Below are positions 15,379 to 25,617 of a stretch of 64,000 bases of DNA, in pieces (positions within the stretch are counted from its first letter, which is position 1; every line of letters begins with the position of its first letter). Origin of the DNA: Paenibacillus_T sp033239625 (GTDB lineage Bacteria > Bacillota > Bacilli > Paenibacillales > Paenibacillaceae); contig NZ_BTCK01000034.1 in NCBI RefSeq assembly GCF_033239625.1, positions 7,282 through 71,281 of the forward strand, written 5' to 3'. The notes below the pieces were generated by a model. It was not told where the DNA came from, made no database searches, and was given only the letters and a program-made list of their open reading frames with translations. A program made the translations under genes and the position numbers.

Positions 15379-16716
15379 TTATAAAGACACTAGCGGAATC
15401 TGCTCTCTTACGCCTCGATTCAAGCTAGGACGCCCGACCGAGTAATAGACAAAATCTGTCCCTACCAATTGCTCTTCACTGTACATGTTGCGTCCGTCAA
15501 TTAAGTTCGGCGATTTGAGCCATTGTTGAATTTCTTGCAGCGAGATTTGCTTAAACTGCTTCCATTCGGTCAATAAGCACAGCGCATCTGCATGCAGTGC
15601 CGCTACTTCTGCAGATTCGCAGTAGATAACGCCTGGGCGACCGAAGGACTGCTCGAAATTGTGTGCGGCTATTGGATCATACGCCTTAACAACTGCACCC
15701 TTATCCAGCAATGCCGATATAATCTCGAAAGCTGGGGCATCACGCACATCATCCGTTTCAGGCTTAAATGCAAGACCCCATACGGCGATCGTTCTGCCCT
15801 CGAGATCACCGAGGATCGTCTCAAGCTTATGAATAACGTTAAACCGCTGATCGCGATTGACCTCTACGACTGATTTCAGCAGCTTGAAATCATAATTGAC
15901 ATGACCTGCGATCTGGATAAGCGCCTGCGTATCTTTAGGGAAGCAGGATCCGCCATAGCCGATACCCGCTCGCAGAAAAGAAGAGCCGATCCGATGATCC
16001 AACCCCATGCCGCCAGCGACTTCTTCTACGTTCGCTCCAACCTTCTCGCAAATATTCGCGATTTCATTAATGAACGAAATCTTCGTTGCGAGGAACGCGT
16101 TAGATGCGTATTTAATCATCTCTGCACTCCGTACGTCCGTCACCGTAATCCGTTCAGTCAGAGGTGCATGAAGCTCGCGCAGCGCTTGCGCAGCCCTATC
16201 GCTCTCCGTACCGATGATGATGCGATCCGGATTCAACGTATCCGACACTGCAGTTCCTTCACGAAGGAATTCGGGTACCGATGCGTAATCGAAAGGAACC
16301 GATGCATGCTTCTCGATAATGGCTGCAACCTTCTCATTCGTACCAACGGGAACCGTGCTTTTCACAACGACGATTTTATAATCATGAATCTCGCGGCCAA
16401 TTTCTTCTGCTACCTTCTCGATAAACGTGAGATTCGCCTCGCCGTTCGGCAGCGAAGGGGTTCCCACCGCAATAATAATGATTTCCGCCTGATTAATCGC
16501 CGCTGTCAAGTCCGAAGTGAACGTCAGTCTTCCCGCATCGGTATTGCTGGCGATCAGTTCCTTGAGACCCGGTTCATAGATGGGGACTTCCCCTTTATTC
16601 AATCGCTCAATCTTGGATGCGACATTATCGACACAAGTGACTTCATTACCCAACTCTGCGAAACATACGCCGGACACCAATCCTACATATCCCGTTCCGA
16701 TAACCGCTAGTTTCAT
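15379..16716 (-). CDS. tuaD: UDP-glucose 6-dehydrogenase
   Basis: The ATG at 16716 (MKLAVIGTGYVGLVSGVC) has AAGGGGTG upstream; the longer frame runs into the terminator. 445 residues. The N-terminal NAD site is GTGYVG, and the active-site Cys is in GYGGSCFPKDTQAL. The GLAFKPETDDVRDAPA segment is also typical. It oxidises UDP-glucose to UDP-glucuronate, a building block for teichuronic acid, capsule or EPS. GalU in the EPS operon would provide its substrate. A terminator at 16.8 kb separates it from the EPS operon. The gene symbol follows the Bacillus homologue and could equally be ugd. Confidence 0.92.
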   Translation of the reverse strand: MKLAVIGTGYVGLVSGVCFAELGNEVTCVDNVASKIERLNKGEVPIYEPGLKELIASNTDAGRLTFTSDLTAAINQAEIIIIAVGTPSLPNGEANLTFIEKVAEEIGREIHDYKIVVVKSTVPVGTNEKVAAIIEKHASVPFDYASVPEFLREGTAVSDTLNPDRIIIGTESDRAAQALRELHAPLTERITVTDVRSAEMIKYASNAFLATKISFINEIANICEKVGANVEEVAGGMGLDHRIGSSFLRAGIGYGGSCFPKDTQALIQIAGHVNYDFKLLKSVVEVNRDQRFNVIHKLETILGDLEGRTIAVWGLAFKPETDDVRDAPAFEIISALLDKGAVVKAYDPIAAHNFEQSFGRPGVIYCESAEVAALHADALCLLTEWKQFKQISLQEIQQWLKSPNLIDGRNMYSEEQLVGTDFVYYSVGRPSLNRGVREQIPLVSL

Positions 16717-16790
16717 TGTCCTACACCCCTTACGTTTTGTTCCAAATATGAAAGAATAGCCTACTGATCTATGACGTTTCCTCCAATATA

Positions 16791-16819
16791 AAAAGGCCAC
16801 TCACAATGGAGTGCCTTCT
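16791..16819 (-). terminator. Terminator at the 3' end of the EPS operon
   Basis: On the minus strand AAGGCACTC, loop CATTGT, then GAGTGGCCTT followed by TTTAT. One base is bulged. It lies downstream of the acetyltransferase gene and upstream of ugd. Confidence 0.65.
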
Positions 16820-16937
16820 TTATCATATAAATCAGAGGGGAGTAGTCATGCCCTCATAACTTTAGAGGGTCTCTTTTGCTCGCATTAACACGTTTATGTA
16901 ACAACACTTACTTGCATTTCTGCTGGTTTTGCCAAAC

Positions 16938-17498
16938 TTATGTTAATTTAATCGGTAAATCATTGTTCGACAGGGTTTTCTCTCGGTCATATGGAAGATC
17001 TCTAACCCTTTTCGCTGGTAGACCTACATACAAGCCATCAGATTCACAATTTTTTGTAACAAGGGAACACGCACCTATCATAACTCCGTTCTCAATTTTC
17101 ACACCATTTGACAAAGTGGATTTTGCACCAATCCAATTGCCATCGCCTATTGTGTAATCCCAATGAATACCCTTACCAGCTCTTTGTGAACTATCACCCA
17201 TCAAATGTGATCCAGTTATTATTGTTATATCAGGTGCAAAAGCGTTATTGTCTCCAATTGCAATTTTCCCGTTTCCATGAATTCTTAAATTCGTTCCTAT
17301 CCAACAATTACTCCCAATGGCCAAGCTTGCTTCACTGCTAATTGTTAGCGGGCCAACAACTTTGGAGCCAACACCAACAGTTATTCCTATCATATTCAAT
17401 AAACTTCTTTTAACCCCGAAAAACCTCGTTCCCTTAAACAAGGTGTTACACAGACCTAAAACTACTAGAAATATTATCTTTCTTGCCAATGTTCTCAC
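16938..17498 (-). CDS. Hexapeptide-repeat O-acetyltransferase
   Basis: 186 residues. A hydrophobic start (IIFLVVLGLCNTLFKG) is followed by a left-handed beta-helix of hexapeptide turns such as IGSNCWIGTNLRIHG, IAIGDNNAFAPDITIITGSH, IGDGNWIGAKSTLSNGVKI and VMIGACSLVTKN. The His in ITGSHLMGD is placed like the catalytic His of the family. It should acetylate a sugar of the repeating unit. It is the last gene of the EPS operon and is separated from manC by nearly 500 bases of AT-rich DNA. Confidence 0.82.
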   Translation of the reverse strand: MRTLARKIIFLVVLGLCNTLFKGTRFFGVKRSLLNMIGITVGVGSKVVGPLTISSEASLAIGSNCWIGTNLRIHGNGKIAIGDNNAFAPDITIITGSHLMGDSSQRAGKGIHWDYTIGDGNWIGAKSTLSNGVKIENGVMIGACSLVTKNCESDGLYVGLPAKRVRDLPYDREKTLSNNDLPIKLT

Positions 17499-17986
17499 CC
17501 TTCTTCTCGTTTTAGTAAAACATAGGTGATTTTTTTCATTTTCAATTACTCATTTAAACAGTTATTGATGTTAAGTTAGATAAGATAAGTTGCCTCCACA
17601 CTAACTAAAAATTTTTTATGAATCAAAAATACGCAGTTGCACCATGCCTAATTGGATATCCCTACAGAAGTAACTCCACCTTCATATGTGCTTTTATCGT
17701 AATATAGAATATATTAGCAATGACATATCCTAGTCGTTCCATACGAAGAAAGTTAGTCCTCCCTCTCATTTCGATTGGGTTGTATATTGTGATGTACTTG
17801 CTCTTAAATGTCTCGATATCAGGCTATTCTTATACTTTTGTCCATTTAGAGAAACTAAAACAAACGACAATACTTTATCCGTGAATAGACATCTGGCGAC
17901 CTACCATACTGTTGCACTGAAGCAGCGTCCGAACGACGGCTATGCCTCTTGCCGAATGACCGAAAAATAGTAGGCTCTCGTTGTAG
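17499..17986. other. AT-rich gap without a recognisable gene
   Basis: About 490 bases with stops in all frames and no strong hairpin. The segment next to manC (17.9 kb) is less AT-rich than the rest and may be a decayed gene end. No function is assigned. Confidence 0.5.
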
Positions 17987-19363
17987 TCATCCCATTGAAA
18001 CATTAAGGCAGTTTTCGGACATTTCCGACCATTTCGTATACAGCTCCATTACGGTATCTTCATGGGAGTGGCCGCTATGTACGATAATAATCTCCATATC
18101 CGTGCTGGCACGTAAGCCATGCAAAGTTTTCATTGGAATGTGAAGCACGTTTCCGGCTTTTACTATGATCGGAATTCCGTTCTGGACGAACTCGCCTTCG
18201 CCTTTGACAACCGTCCATACTTCTTCGCGATACAAATGCATGAGATAGCTGAGATTCCGGCCCTCTTTGATCGCTACACGTTTCGTAACGACGCAGCGGC
18301 CATCTTCATACTTCTCGTTGTCGAGAATCCGAATCCAGCCCCATTCCTTCTCTTCGAACATCGGGCCCTGGTCATAGTTAATGAAATCTTTGATCCGCGG
18401 GCTCGCGCTCTTATCCGTTACCAATATGCCATCCGGACTTACTGCAACGACTACATTCGATACGCCCAGAATGGTAACCGGAATCTCCAGCTCATTGACC
18501 AGATGGGTATTGGCGCAATCTTCGCTTATCGTTCCTCTGCCGATCTGGTTCTGCTTCATTTCTTCCGTCAGCGTATTCCATGTGCCGAGGTCTTTCCAAT
18601 ACCCGTCGTATGGAATTACAACAATGTTGTTTGTCTTCTCAACAACCTCGTAATCGAAGCTGATCTTCGGCAGCTCGTGGTATTGTTTAACCAGCTGATC
18701 ATACTCGGTTGGATAACCTTTCGCCTTCAGAATGTTAATGAGGTACCCTAGCTTGAAAGAGAAAACGCCGCAATTCCACAGCGCCTTTCTTTCGATTAGC
18801 CCGACAGCAGCTTCTTCGGTAGGTTTCTCTTGAAAACGGCTCACGCGAAGCGAGCCTGCAACAGGAGACTGTTCAAGCTCCGGAATAATATAGCCGTATT
18901 TGGCCGAAGGATAAGTCGGTTTTACACCAACAAGCGCTAGATCCGCGTTCGTTGCTTGAATCGTCTCCTCCAGCTTCTGAACGGCATAAAAAAAGTGGCC
19001 CTCAACATAAGGGTCCACTGGTAGAATTGCAACTATTTCGTCTAGATCAACATTCGCAACGGAGTATAAATACGAGGCTGTGAGCGCGATCGCCGGGAAC
19101 GTATCCCTGCGTTCAGGTTCAATGATCAGCGGCACCGTCGTGCCAAGCTGGTTGTGTACCATTTCGATTTGCGCTTTTCCAGTCGCAATATAACTGAACG
19201 CTGCCAAACCGCACTTTTCGATTTGTCCCCACACACGCTGAACCATCGAGATCAGCTCTTGATCCTCATTCTCCAGCACTTTCAGGAATTGTTTCGAACG
19301 AGCGTCATTAGACAGCGGCCACAGCCGTTTGCCTGATCCACCGGATAACAGTACAATTTTCAT
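17987..19363 (-). CDS. manC: Mannose-1-phosphate guanylyltransferase with cupin domain
   Basis: 458 residues. The nucleotidyltransferase start LLSGGSGKRLWPLSNDARSKQFL is diagnostic, with FQEKPT and the WNCGVFSFK motif further on. The C-terminal 110 residues form the mannose-6-phosphate-isomerase-type cupin (YLMHLYREEVWTVVKGEGE, HIPMKTLHGL). It makes GDP-mannose, which gmd and fcl, ten kilobases upstream in the same operon, convert to GDP-L-fucose. The C-terminus has an extra tail after the cupin. Bifunctional isomerase activity is possible, as in other type II enzymes. Confidence 0.92.
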   Translation of the reverse strand: MKIVLLSGGSGKRLWPLSNDARSKQFLKVLENEDQELISMVQRVWGQIEKCGLAAFSYIATGKAQIEMVHNQLGTTVPLIIEPERRDTFPAIALTASYLYSVANVDLDEIVAILPVDPYVEGHFFYAVQKLEETIQATNADLALVGVKPTYPSAKYGYIIPELEQSPVAGSLRVSRFQEKPTEEAAVGLIERKALWNCGVFSFKLGYLINILKAKGYPTEYDQLVKQYHELPKISFDYEVVEKTNNIVVIPYDGYWKDLGTWNTLTEEMKQNQIGRGTISEDCANTHLVNELEIPVTILGVSNVVVAVSPDGILVTDKSASPRIKDFINYDQGPMFEEKEWGWIRILDNEKYEDGRCVVTKRVAIKEGRNLSYLMHLYREEVWTVVKGEGEFVQNGIPIIVKAGNVLHIPMKTLHGLRASTDMEIIIVHSGHSHEDTVMELYTKWSEMSENCLNVSMG

Positions 19364-19384
19364 ATAACATCTCCCCTTCTCCTA

Positions 19385-20872
19385 TCAATTTATATCTGTG
19401 GCTTTTCTTTTCATCCTGAAACCAAAAGACTTAACTCTAAATTTCGCAGGTATCAAGATATTAAAATATTTAAGTTGCCTTGTAACTAACATTCCAATGA
19501 GATACATAGTGAAGCAAATTAAAAACTTATTTAGGAACGACAAATAAATGTTATTCCATTGCATATTCCGGAACAATATCATCGCGCCTATCATCAATAA
19601 AGCAATAATTATTTCTGGAACATTTAGAATTAGGAATCGAATGACTGACTTTTTAAAGGCTTTACCGATTAGATAGAAATATTCAATAAAGAATTTAATC
19701 ACGAAGCTCATACTAACACTCCACGATAATGTCACAATATTCTGACTCCACACACCAACAATAATCATAACCAATTGGATAGGAACGTACAGCATTACGC
19801 TTCTAAACATAATATTTGTTGATCCTAAACTTCTATAAATACTGCCACAGCTTGAAGCTGTCATTTGAAACCAGATGGAGACACCTAGTGCCGCCATACA
19901 TGGAACTACTTCATTCCATTTCGGCCCATAAATGATGTTAATCAGTTCGGAAGCAGCGAAATAACATACCACTGAAACGAAAACACCAAGTAACGACAGC
20001 AACTTATATATTTTTATATATTTTTCGTAAATATATTCTTTATTATCTTGATGTTCTGATAAGATCGGATGAAGAATAGGGGTTATTACATGTGTCAAAT
20101 TAATAACTGGATATAACATCAAATTATAAGCCCTGCTGTAAAAGCCTAAAGCAGCACTACTAATAAACTTACCCGTCAATATACTATCCATATTTCGTGC
20201 AAAGTAATTTATCATATTGAATCCAAAATCATAAGCTGAAAAACCGAATATTTTGTTGATAGCATTCAACTTAAAATTAGCAATGAATTTAAGTCGCGTA
20301 CTGGATATATTAAACATAAACGTTACAATCGACATAAAAAGTGATTGAGCAACCAGAGCATAATATGCAAGCCCAAAATACGCCAGTGAAATACATACCA
20401 ACAGACTTAACCCTGATATTGCAACTGTGCGAATACCCACTAACTTAAATCTTTTTCTTTTCATTAATAACGCATTTGGAACAATATTCACTGTTGCGAA
20501 AAGCACAGTAAGGGACAACAATGAAACTATTGGAACAAACACGTCATTATTATAAAACCAGGCAATTGGAAAAGATAATAATAGAAACAAGATCATTAGA
20601 ATAAAGCCTATATAAACAGTAAGTGAAAATATACTATTGTTATCCTCAGATGTAAGTGTCTTGTTCTGAATTATTCCAGCGCCAATTCCCATATCAGAAA
20701 GTAATATGAAAAAACCTATAAATACCTGCACGATCGCCATAATTCCATAATCTTCCGCACTAAGTAACCGAGCTAATAATGCATTGGCAACAATCTGTAT
20801 GACGATATTCGAATATCTTGCTATAACGTTGATCATTGCAGCGGATTTAATTGACAATTCCTTTTCTTTCAC
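19385..20872 (-). CDS. Polysaccharide flippase, Wzx/MOP family
   Basis: 495 residues with about 12 to 14 hydrophobic segments and few charges between them. The start (SIKSAAMINVIARYSNIVIQIVANALLARLLSAEDYGIMAIVQVF) is the standard PST/Wzx opening with the L-x-x-E-D-Y-G motif. The protein should flip the lipid-linked repeat unit across the membrane for polymerisation. It lies next to manC (21-base gap). Its low GC content matches the neighbouring glycosyltransferase and polymerase genes, a usual sign that this serotype-specific block was exchanged as a unit. Confidence 0.9.
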   Translation of the reverse strand: MKEKELSIKSAAMINVIARYSNIVIQIVANALLARLLSAEDYGIMAIVQVFIGFFILLSDMGIGAGIIQNKTLTSEDNNSIFSLTVYIGFILMILFLLLSFPIAWFYNNDVFVPIVSLLSLTVLFATVNIVPNALLMKRKRFKLVGIRTVAISGLSLLVCISLAYFGLAYYALVAQSLFMSIVTFMFNISSTRLKFIANFKLNAINKIFGFSAYDFGFNMINYFARNMDSILTGKFISSAALGFYSRAYNLMLYPVINLTHVITPILHPILSEHQDNKEYIYEKYIKIYKLLSLLGVFVSVVCYFAASELINIIYGPKWNEVVPCMAALGVSIWFQMTASSCGSIYRSLGSTNIMFRSVMLYVPIQLVMIIVGVWSQNIVTLSWSVSMSFVIKFFIEYFYLIGKAFKKSVIRFLILNVPEIIIALLMIGAMILFRNMQWNNIYLSFLNKFLICFTMYLIGMLVTRQLKYFNILIPAKFRVKSFGFRMKRKATDIN

Positions 20873-20947
20873 AAAACCACCTACTCTTCTAGCTCATAAT
20901 CCGCTTTATTTTATTTAATGGTCAAAACATGAATTTATCCCTCTCTC

Positions 20948-22111
20948 TTAAACACTTTCAACAATAAACCTCATTTTTTGCTCCCATGTTAAATGGTTTT
21001 CAGCATACCTACGCATTTCTTTGGAGTAGTCTAGATGATTATTCTTTAACTTTTCGTAAAACATAATGATGCTCAAGATATCGATTGCAGACTCATCAGC
21101 AGGAACCTTTTTCAGATATGCATAATCTGAGGGAAAATCACTATCGTTTAATGCGGTAATGAAAGGAATTCCTCTTGCACAATACTCTCTTATCTTAATA
21201 GAAGTATCAGCAAATACTCCTATTCTATGGAAACCTAGATTTCCAACTGCAATGTCCATGCTATCGAAAACCTCGTCAAGTTCCACTCCCCTTAATACTC
21301 CATGAAACTTAATGTACTTGTTCAGATTATATTTATTTACTTGGTCTATTAAAGGCTGTACATTTCCATTACCCACCATATGAATCTGTACTATCTGCTT
21401 TTTGTTTACATGTTCTGTATCATAATAGTTCCTTAACCCTTCAATTAAGCGGTCATATCCGTGCCAATGGTCAAATGTGGCTACACATATCAGGTTGATT
21501 CCTTCATGAGGGATATTTTTCTTTAAGAAAACACTCCTTACATTGACACCATTCGTAGTAAAAATAAAACCCTTTTTCTGTAACCCCTCTTCAGCAGCGA
21601 TTGCCACGTTATTGGTAAGGAATCTACTGATATACCGATGCATAAGGTTATAGAATAGATCCTTAATATTCTTCGCTTTCTCATGGCTTTTTGAATATGT
21701 GGGTATTTCCCAATACACCTTCATATTTTTTTTCGATATCGATCTAATAAAAAAAGCTACACTAGAAGTGATAGGCTGGATATTGCGAATATAAACCGAT
21801 TCTGGTTGATGCTCATTTATCATCTGTTTTGCAAAATTGAGGAACTGATTTAAACGAATTAAACTTGATAACCCTTTAAAATACTTGCTTCTATTTTCAT
21901 CAAAGCATCCAGTTTGTGTATATTTCATTTGATTTATCTCTATTAAATCTCCATTATTCACTTCATATAGTACTACACTGTCATTTCTTGAAATGATCAA
22001 TCCCGTCGAATACCCAAGATTATTAATCGCAATACATTGCTGCCTGATCTTGTTTAATATTCCTATAATTTCAGACTCTTCTCTAAGGAAACATATATAT
22101 ATATTTTTCAT
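20948..22111 (-). CDS. Glycosyltransferase, GT-B fold
   Basis: 387 residues, AT-rich. The N-terminal half carries a Rossmann-like start (IYICFLREESEIIGILNKIRQQC). The C-terminal half has GINLICVATFDHWHGYDRLIEGL, HMVGNGNVQPLIDQV, YIKFHGVLRGVELDEVFDSMDIAVGNLG and IREYCARGIPFI, which match the donor-binding half of GT1/GT4 enzymes. Linkage and sugar cannot be read. The polymerase gene ends four bases upstream, so the genes are co-transcribed. Confidence 0.8.
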   Translation of the reverse strand: MKNIYICFLREESEIIGILNKIRQQCIAINNLGYSTGLIISRNDSVVLYEVNNGDLIEINQMKYTQTGCFDENRSKYFKGLSSLIRLNQFLNFAKQMINEHQPESVYIRNIQPITSSVAFFIRSISKKNMKVYWEIPTYSKSHEKAKNIKDLFYNLMHRYISRFLTNNVAIAAEEGLQKKGFIFTTNGVNVRSVFLKKNIPHEGINLICVATFDHWHGYDRLIEGLRNYYDTEHVNKKQIVQIHMVGNGNVQPLIDQVNKYNLNKYIKFHGVLRGVELDEVFDSMDIAVGNLGFHRIGVFADTSIKIREYCARGIPFITALNDSDFPSDYAYLKKVPADESAIDILSIIMFYEKLKNNHLDYSKEMRRYAENHLTWEQKMRFIVESV

Positions 22112-22115
22112 AAAC

Positions 22116-23309
22116 CTATTCCTTTATTTTTAGATTTGTAAAAATCACAACCCAAAATACCCAGGAGATTAATACGCCAGGCAAAAACATTACGTTTTCC
22201 GCACCTGAATAAAATAATAGTACAATCAACAAAGATATGACTTTGTATTGGTGATGCTTAAGTGAATAAAAAGTAACAAGAATAATATTAAAAACGAAAA
22301 TGGCCATACCAACAATTCCAAATTGTATTAGATGAGTAACATACCAATTATCAGAATATGTTAGACCTTCGATAACACCAAGCCCAGATGCATTGACTGG
22401 CGCCACTCCAAAAATAACCGCATGTTTTTGTACTAGAACATTAATGTTATTTATTAGATTCGAACTTCTACCACTCGTATCTTAAAAGAAGCTACTGTAA
22501 TTAAACCTTAATAAAAACATAGTTAAAAAAGGCAATAGAATCCCGAATAATATTGAAAGCTGCAACTTCACATGAATTTTTGATGCCATGTATAAGTACA
22601 TATTAATAATAAGAAACAATACTGTACTATATACTGCCGTTCTCGAACCCGTCGCTAACAAAAATACTGAGAATACCAATATAGACAAAAATAGAACTGT
22701 TTTATTTATATACTTTAACTTGTAAAGATAGAAAACAAGAATTAATTCTAAGAAAAAGAACATGCCGGCAGTGTTGGGATGTGAAAATCCAATATTCCCC
22801 CTTGCTTCTCTGATTCCTGTTGTTAACCAACTATAATTCTGACTATTAATTTGGTTCAAATTCGTCAGCATATTGTAAACGAGGATAAGACTATTCCCAA
22901 CAAACATTGCCAATATTACTTTCTTATAATTTGCTTGATTAACAAAAGAAATGGTCCCTCTGATCGCTGCTATAAAAATCAAAAACAATATTATATAAAC
23001 CAAATTTTGAACAGACGAATAATTAAATACAGTAAGACCGATGAACGGCGAAATCGTGTATACACAAGTGAACAAAATGAAAATTAATTGAAAAGGTTCT
23101 CTCTTATCAAACATCTCTCTACAAAAAATAAACAACAGCACCATTCCAATAAAAGGTATATATTGGACATAAGGCAAGTTAATATCTTTGATATTTATTA
23201 ACTGATTACTGAAAGGGACGGCAGCTATTAGCAACATCATATAATTTCGATTTCGATTGGTCATTTCAACCTTCATATCAAAATTGGCACCTTCGCTGGT
23301 ATTTTTCAT
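22116..23309 (-). pseudogene. O-antigen-type polymerase (Wzy), interrupted by one in-frame TAA
   Basis: Two segments, 23309-22482 and the rest down to 22116, are in the same frame and separated only by the TAA at 22482-22484. Read through, they give a single membrane protein of about 397 residues with ten or so hydrophobic segments. Directly after the stop comes DTSGRSSNL, which resembles the S-G-R loop of Wzy/O-antigen ligase proteins. The second part has no good start of its own beyond a GTG. The start overlaps the preceding glycosyltransferase stop by four bases. The product would join repeat units. It may be a true nonsense mutation, a sequencing error or a read-through case. Confidence 0.8.
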
Positions 23310-24412
23310 GCAATTTTCCTAATTTTCATAAACACTTCAATATGCCTTACAGCCATCTTCTCTATCGTATATTCATGAGATGTATTCAAATTATTAATGC
23401 ATCTCTGATCGTAATTTACACTATTCAACAATTTAACCATTCCAGTTTGAAGCTGATCAACATCATTAATAGGGATGATTAGTCCATTTTCTTCACCATT
23501 TATCATCTCCATACCAGCCACACATTTACTTGTGGTTATAATCGGTAGTCCTTGTGACATAGCCTCATTTATTACCAATCCCCATATATCCTCGCGGGTT
23601 GGTAATACAAATAAATCAGATGCTTGATAATATTTGGCCAATTGGGGAGGTTTCATAAAATCTATAAAATGAACATTAGTAAGTTCAAATTCATGCTTCA
23701 AACGAATGTACTCTTCTGTCGGCTGCCCTCCAACAATATATATTCCTATGTTGTTATCTAGGTCCTTACATGCTTCCAACAAAACGTCATAGCCCTTCCG
23801 GTGTATAAATTGCCCAACCGACAAAACTATCTTATCTTCGAGCATGCCAAGTTCCCTTCTGATTTTCAACTTTTCTTCGGTTGAAAGGGGCTTTTCCAGG
23901 ATCATTGCTTTCTTTATAGAGGTGAACGGATAAACATATATTTTTTCTTTTTTCGCTCCATAATACTCCAAATACTCATTTGTTATTGCTCCTGTGCTAA
24001 GCCAAGCGCTTGCCGAGCTAATAAAATACTTTTTGATCCTGTAGTTTATTCTGTGTTCAGTCTTTTTCATACCTCCATCCGAACTAAGAATAAACGGTAT
24101 ATTTCTCATCTTTAAATATTGAATTGCCATCATCCCAGTTGGTGTATGATAGGCACCAATCACAATGACATCATACTTTTTAAGTGATAAATATTTAAGC
24201 ACCTCAGGACAAAAAGCATCTGCACTACCCTTTTTTATGCCCTTCATAAATACAGCATTGAACTTTGTAACCTTATCTGCAAGCCAGTTTGCATCTCTAC
24301 TCTTATCAGTCTGGCTTTCAAACAAAACCGTCAAATCACAATATTTTCCTAACTCATTAAAGAAATCCACTCTATACGGTGAAGGAATGTTTGTTGTAAA
24401 CAGGACTCTCAT
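23306..24412 (-). CDS. Glycosyltransferase, GT4
   Basis: 368 residues. RVLFTTNIPSPYRVDFFNELGKY opens the acceptor half. The donor half shows KIVLSVGQFIHRKGYDVLLEAC, IYIVGGQPTEEY, VHFIDFMKPPQLAKYYQASDLFVLPTREDIWGLVINEAMSQGLPIITT (E-x7-E motif) and GLIIPINDVDQL. It acts in the cytoplasm on the lipid-linked repeat unit. It overlaps the polymerase gene start and is AT-rich like its downstream neighbours. Confidence 0.88.
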   Translation of the reverse strand: MRVLFTTNIPSPYRVDFFNELGKYCDLTVLFESQTDKSRDANWLADKVTKFNAVFMKGIKKGSADAFCPEVLKYLSLKKYDVIVIGAYHTPTGMMAIQYLKMRNIPFILSSDGGMKKTEHRINYRIKKYFISSASAWLSTGAITNEYLEYYGAKKEKIYVYPFTSIKKAMILEKPLSTEEKLKIRRELGMLEDKIVLSVGQFIHRKGYDVLLEACKDLDNNIGIYIVGGQPTEEYIRLKHEFELTNVHFIDFMKPPQLAKYYQASDLFVLPTREDIWGLVINEAMSQGLPIITTSKCVAGMEMINGEENGLIIPINDVDQLQTGMVKLLNSVNYDQRCINNLNTSHEYTIEKMAVRHIEVFMKIRKIA

Positions 24413-24441
24413 CGATATCCCCCGCAGCTTTATAAATCAGA

Positions 24442-25581
24442 TTAGAAATCAAAAACCTTGTGATATCCTGTGTGGCTCACTTTAAGCTCGTTATTGTTCA
24501 TCACGTACGCAATGACATCCTTCGTTCTGCGGCTGAATTGTTCATGATTGAGCTGTGAATACCGTTCAATCTCGTCTACAAACCCTTGAATGTCATCGAC
24601 TCGAAACACTTTCCCGGCTCCGTACCGATTCAGATCCTGCCATGGCGTCTGATCGCTCAATAAAGTGTAGCAGCCAGCTGACAACGCTTCTTGGATCACG
24701 TGTCCGTAGTTCTCGCCCAGTGTCGGAAACAAGAATACATGGTGCTCTCTCAAGGTTTCGACGACCTGTTCGGAGTCCACATTGCCGGCATACGTCCACT
24801 TCACATTAGACGGCAGCTGCTGAAGCTCAGCTTGGCACGCATCCCAATACTTCGGCTCGTGAATCGGCCCATAGATGGTGAATTCAATATGGCTGCGGAC
24901 CCGCTTCAGCACTTCAATTGCGCCGATAAGGTTCTTCTTAGGAGCAATTCGGGAAATCCATACAACCTTTAGATTCCCTTCTGCCTTGGCCTTATCGATC
25001 ACTGTATCTTCCACCTTGCGCGGAAGGTCCTCCGCGATGACGAAGTTGTCGAACGTTCTGACCTGCTCGCTTATTTCCTTGACTTCCATCTCAGAAGTAG
25101 CGGACCAGTAAATGTTCTTGAACATGCCCGTCATATTGAACAAGGTCGTAAACAGCTTCTTCTTCTTATACTTGAGCCTGAATTCCATAGGGGAGAACAA
25201 GCCCATCGCAGCAACGAACACTGGTTTCTTGATCTGCCCGATCCGCTTCAGCAGCAGCGTGTTGATGGCATAATCGCTGAAGCATCCGCATACGTAAACA
25301 AGATCAACCTGACTCGCAAGCTTCTTAATAACGCTCCGCGTAAAGCCCTTCGGCGGTACGTAGTAAACTTGTGCATTGCCAACCTGATTCCAGTCATGCA
25401 CCTTGACGTTCGGATAAGCTTCCGTATCGCCATGGTCCCGATCACAGGTAAGAATATTAAAGTTGTACTGGTCTCCGAGGTAATCAACGAGATTCTTGAT
25501 CGACCGAACAGGACCGCCGTCTTTGTAACCAGGCAAGTACCTGCCTGTAATAATCAAGATATTTCGTTTATCCTTCGTCAT
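24442..25581 (-). CDS. Glycosyltransferase, GT4-like
   Basis: 379 residues. The start RNILIITGRYLPGYKDGGPVRSIKNL is typical of GT4 enzymes, and the donor half has LKVVWISRIAPKKNLIGAIEVLKRV, IYGPIHEPKYW and HHVFLFPTLGENYGHVIQEALSAGCYTLLSD (E-x7-E). Base composition changes here: this gene and those upstream in the operon are GC-richer than the flippase-polymerase block. The gap to the next GT gene is 29 bases. Confidence 0.87.
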   Translation of the reverse strand: MTKDKRNILIITGRYLPGYKDGGPVRSIKNLVDYLGDQYNFNILTCDRDHGDTEAYPNVKVHDWNQVGNAQVYYVPPKGFTRSVIKKLASQVDLVYVCGCFSDYAINTLLLKRIGQIKKPVFVAAMGLFSPMEFRLKYKKKKLFTTLFNMTGMFKNIYWSATSEMEVKEISEQVRTFDNFVIAEDLPRKVEDTVIDKAKAEGNLKVVWISRIAPKKNLIGAIEVLKRVRSHIEFTIYGPIHEPKYWDACQAELQQLPSNVKWTYAGNVDSEQVVETLREHHVFLFPTLGENYGHVIQEALSAGCYTLLSDQTPWQDLNRYGAGKVFRVDDIQGFVDEIERYSQLNHEQFSRRTKDVIAYVMNNNELKVSHTGYHKVFDF

Positions 25582-25617
25582 GCGATTCTCTTGTCTCCTC
25601 GATTATGTAGTAGCGGC

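Noticed and set aside
17499..17986. A missing gene between the acetyltransferase and manC
   Set aside because: Stops in all frames and no protein-like stretch was found.
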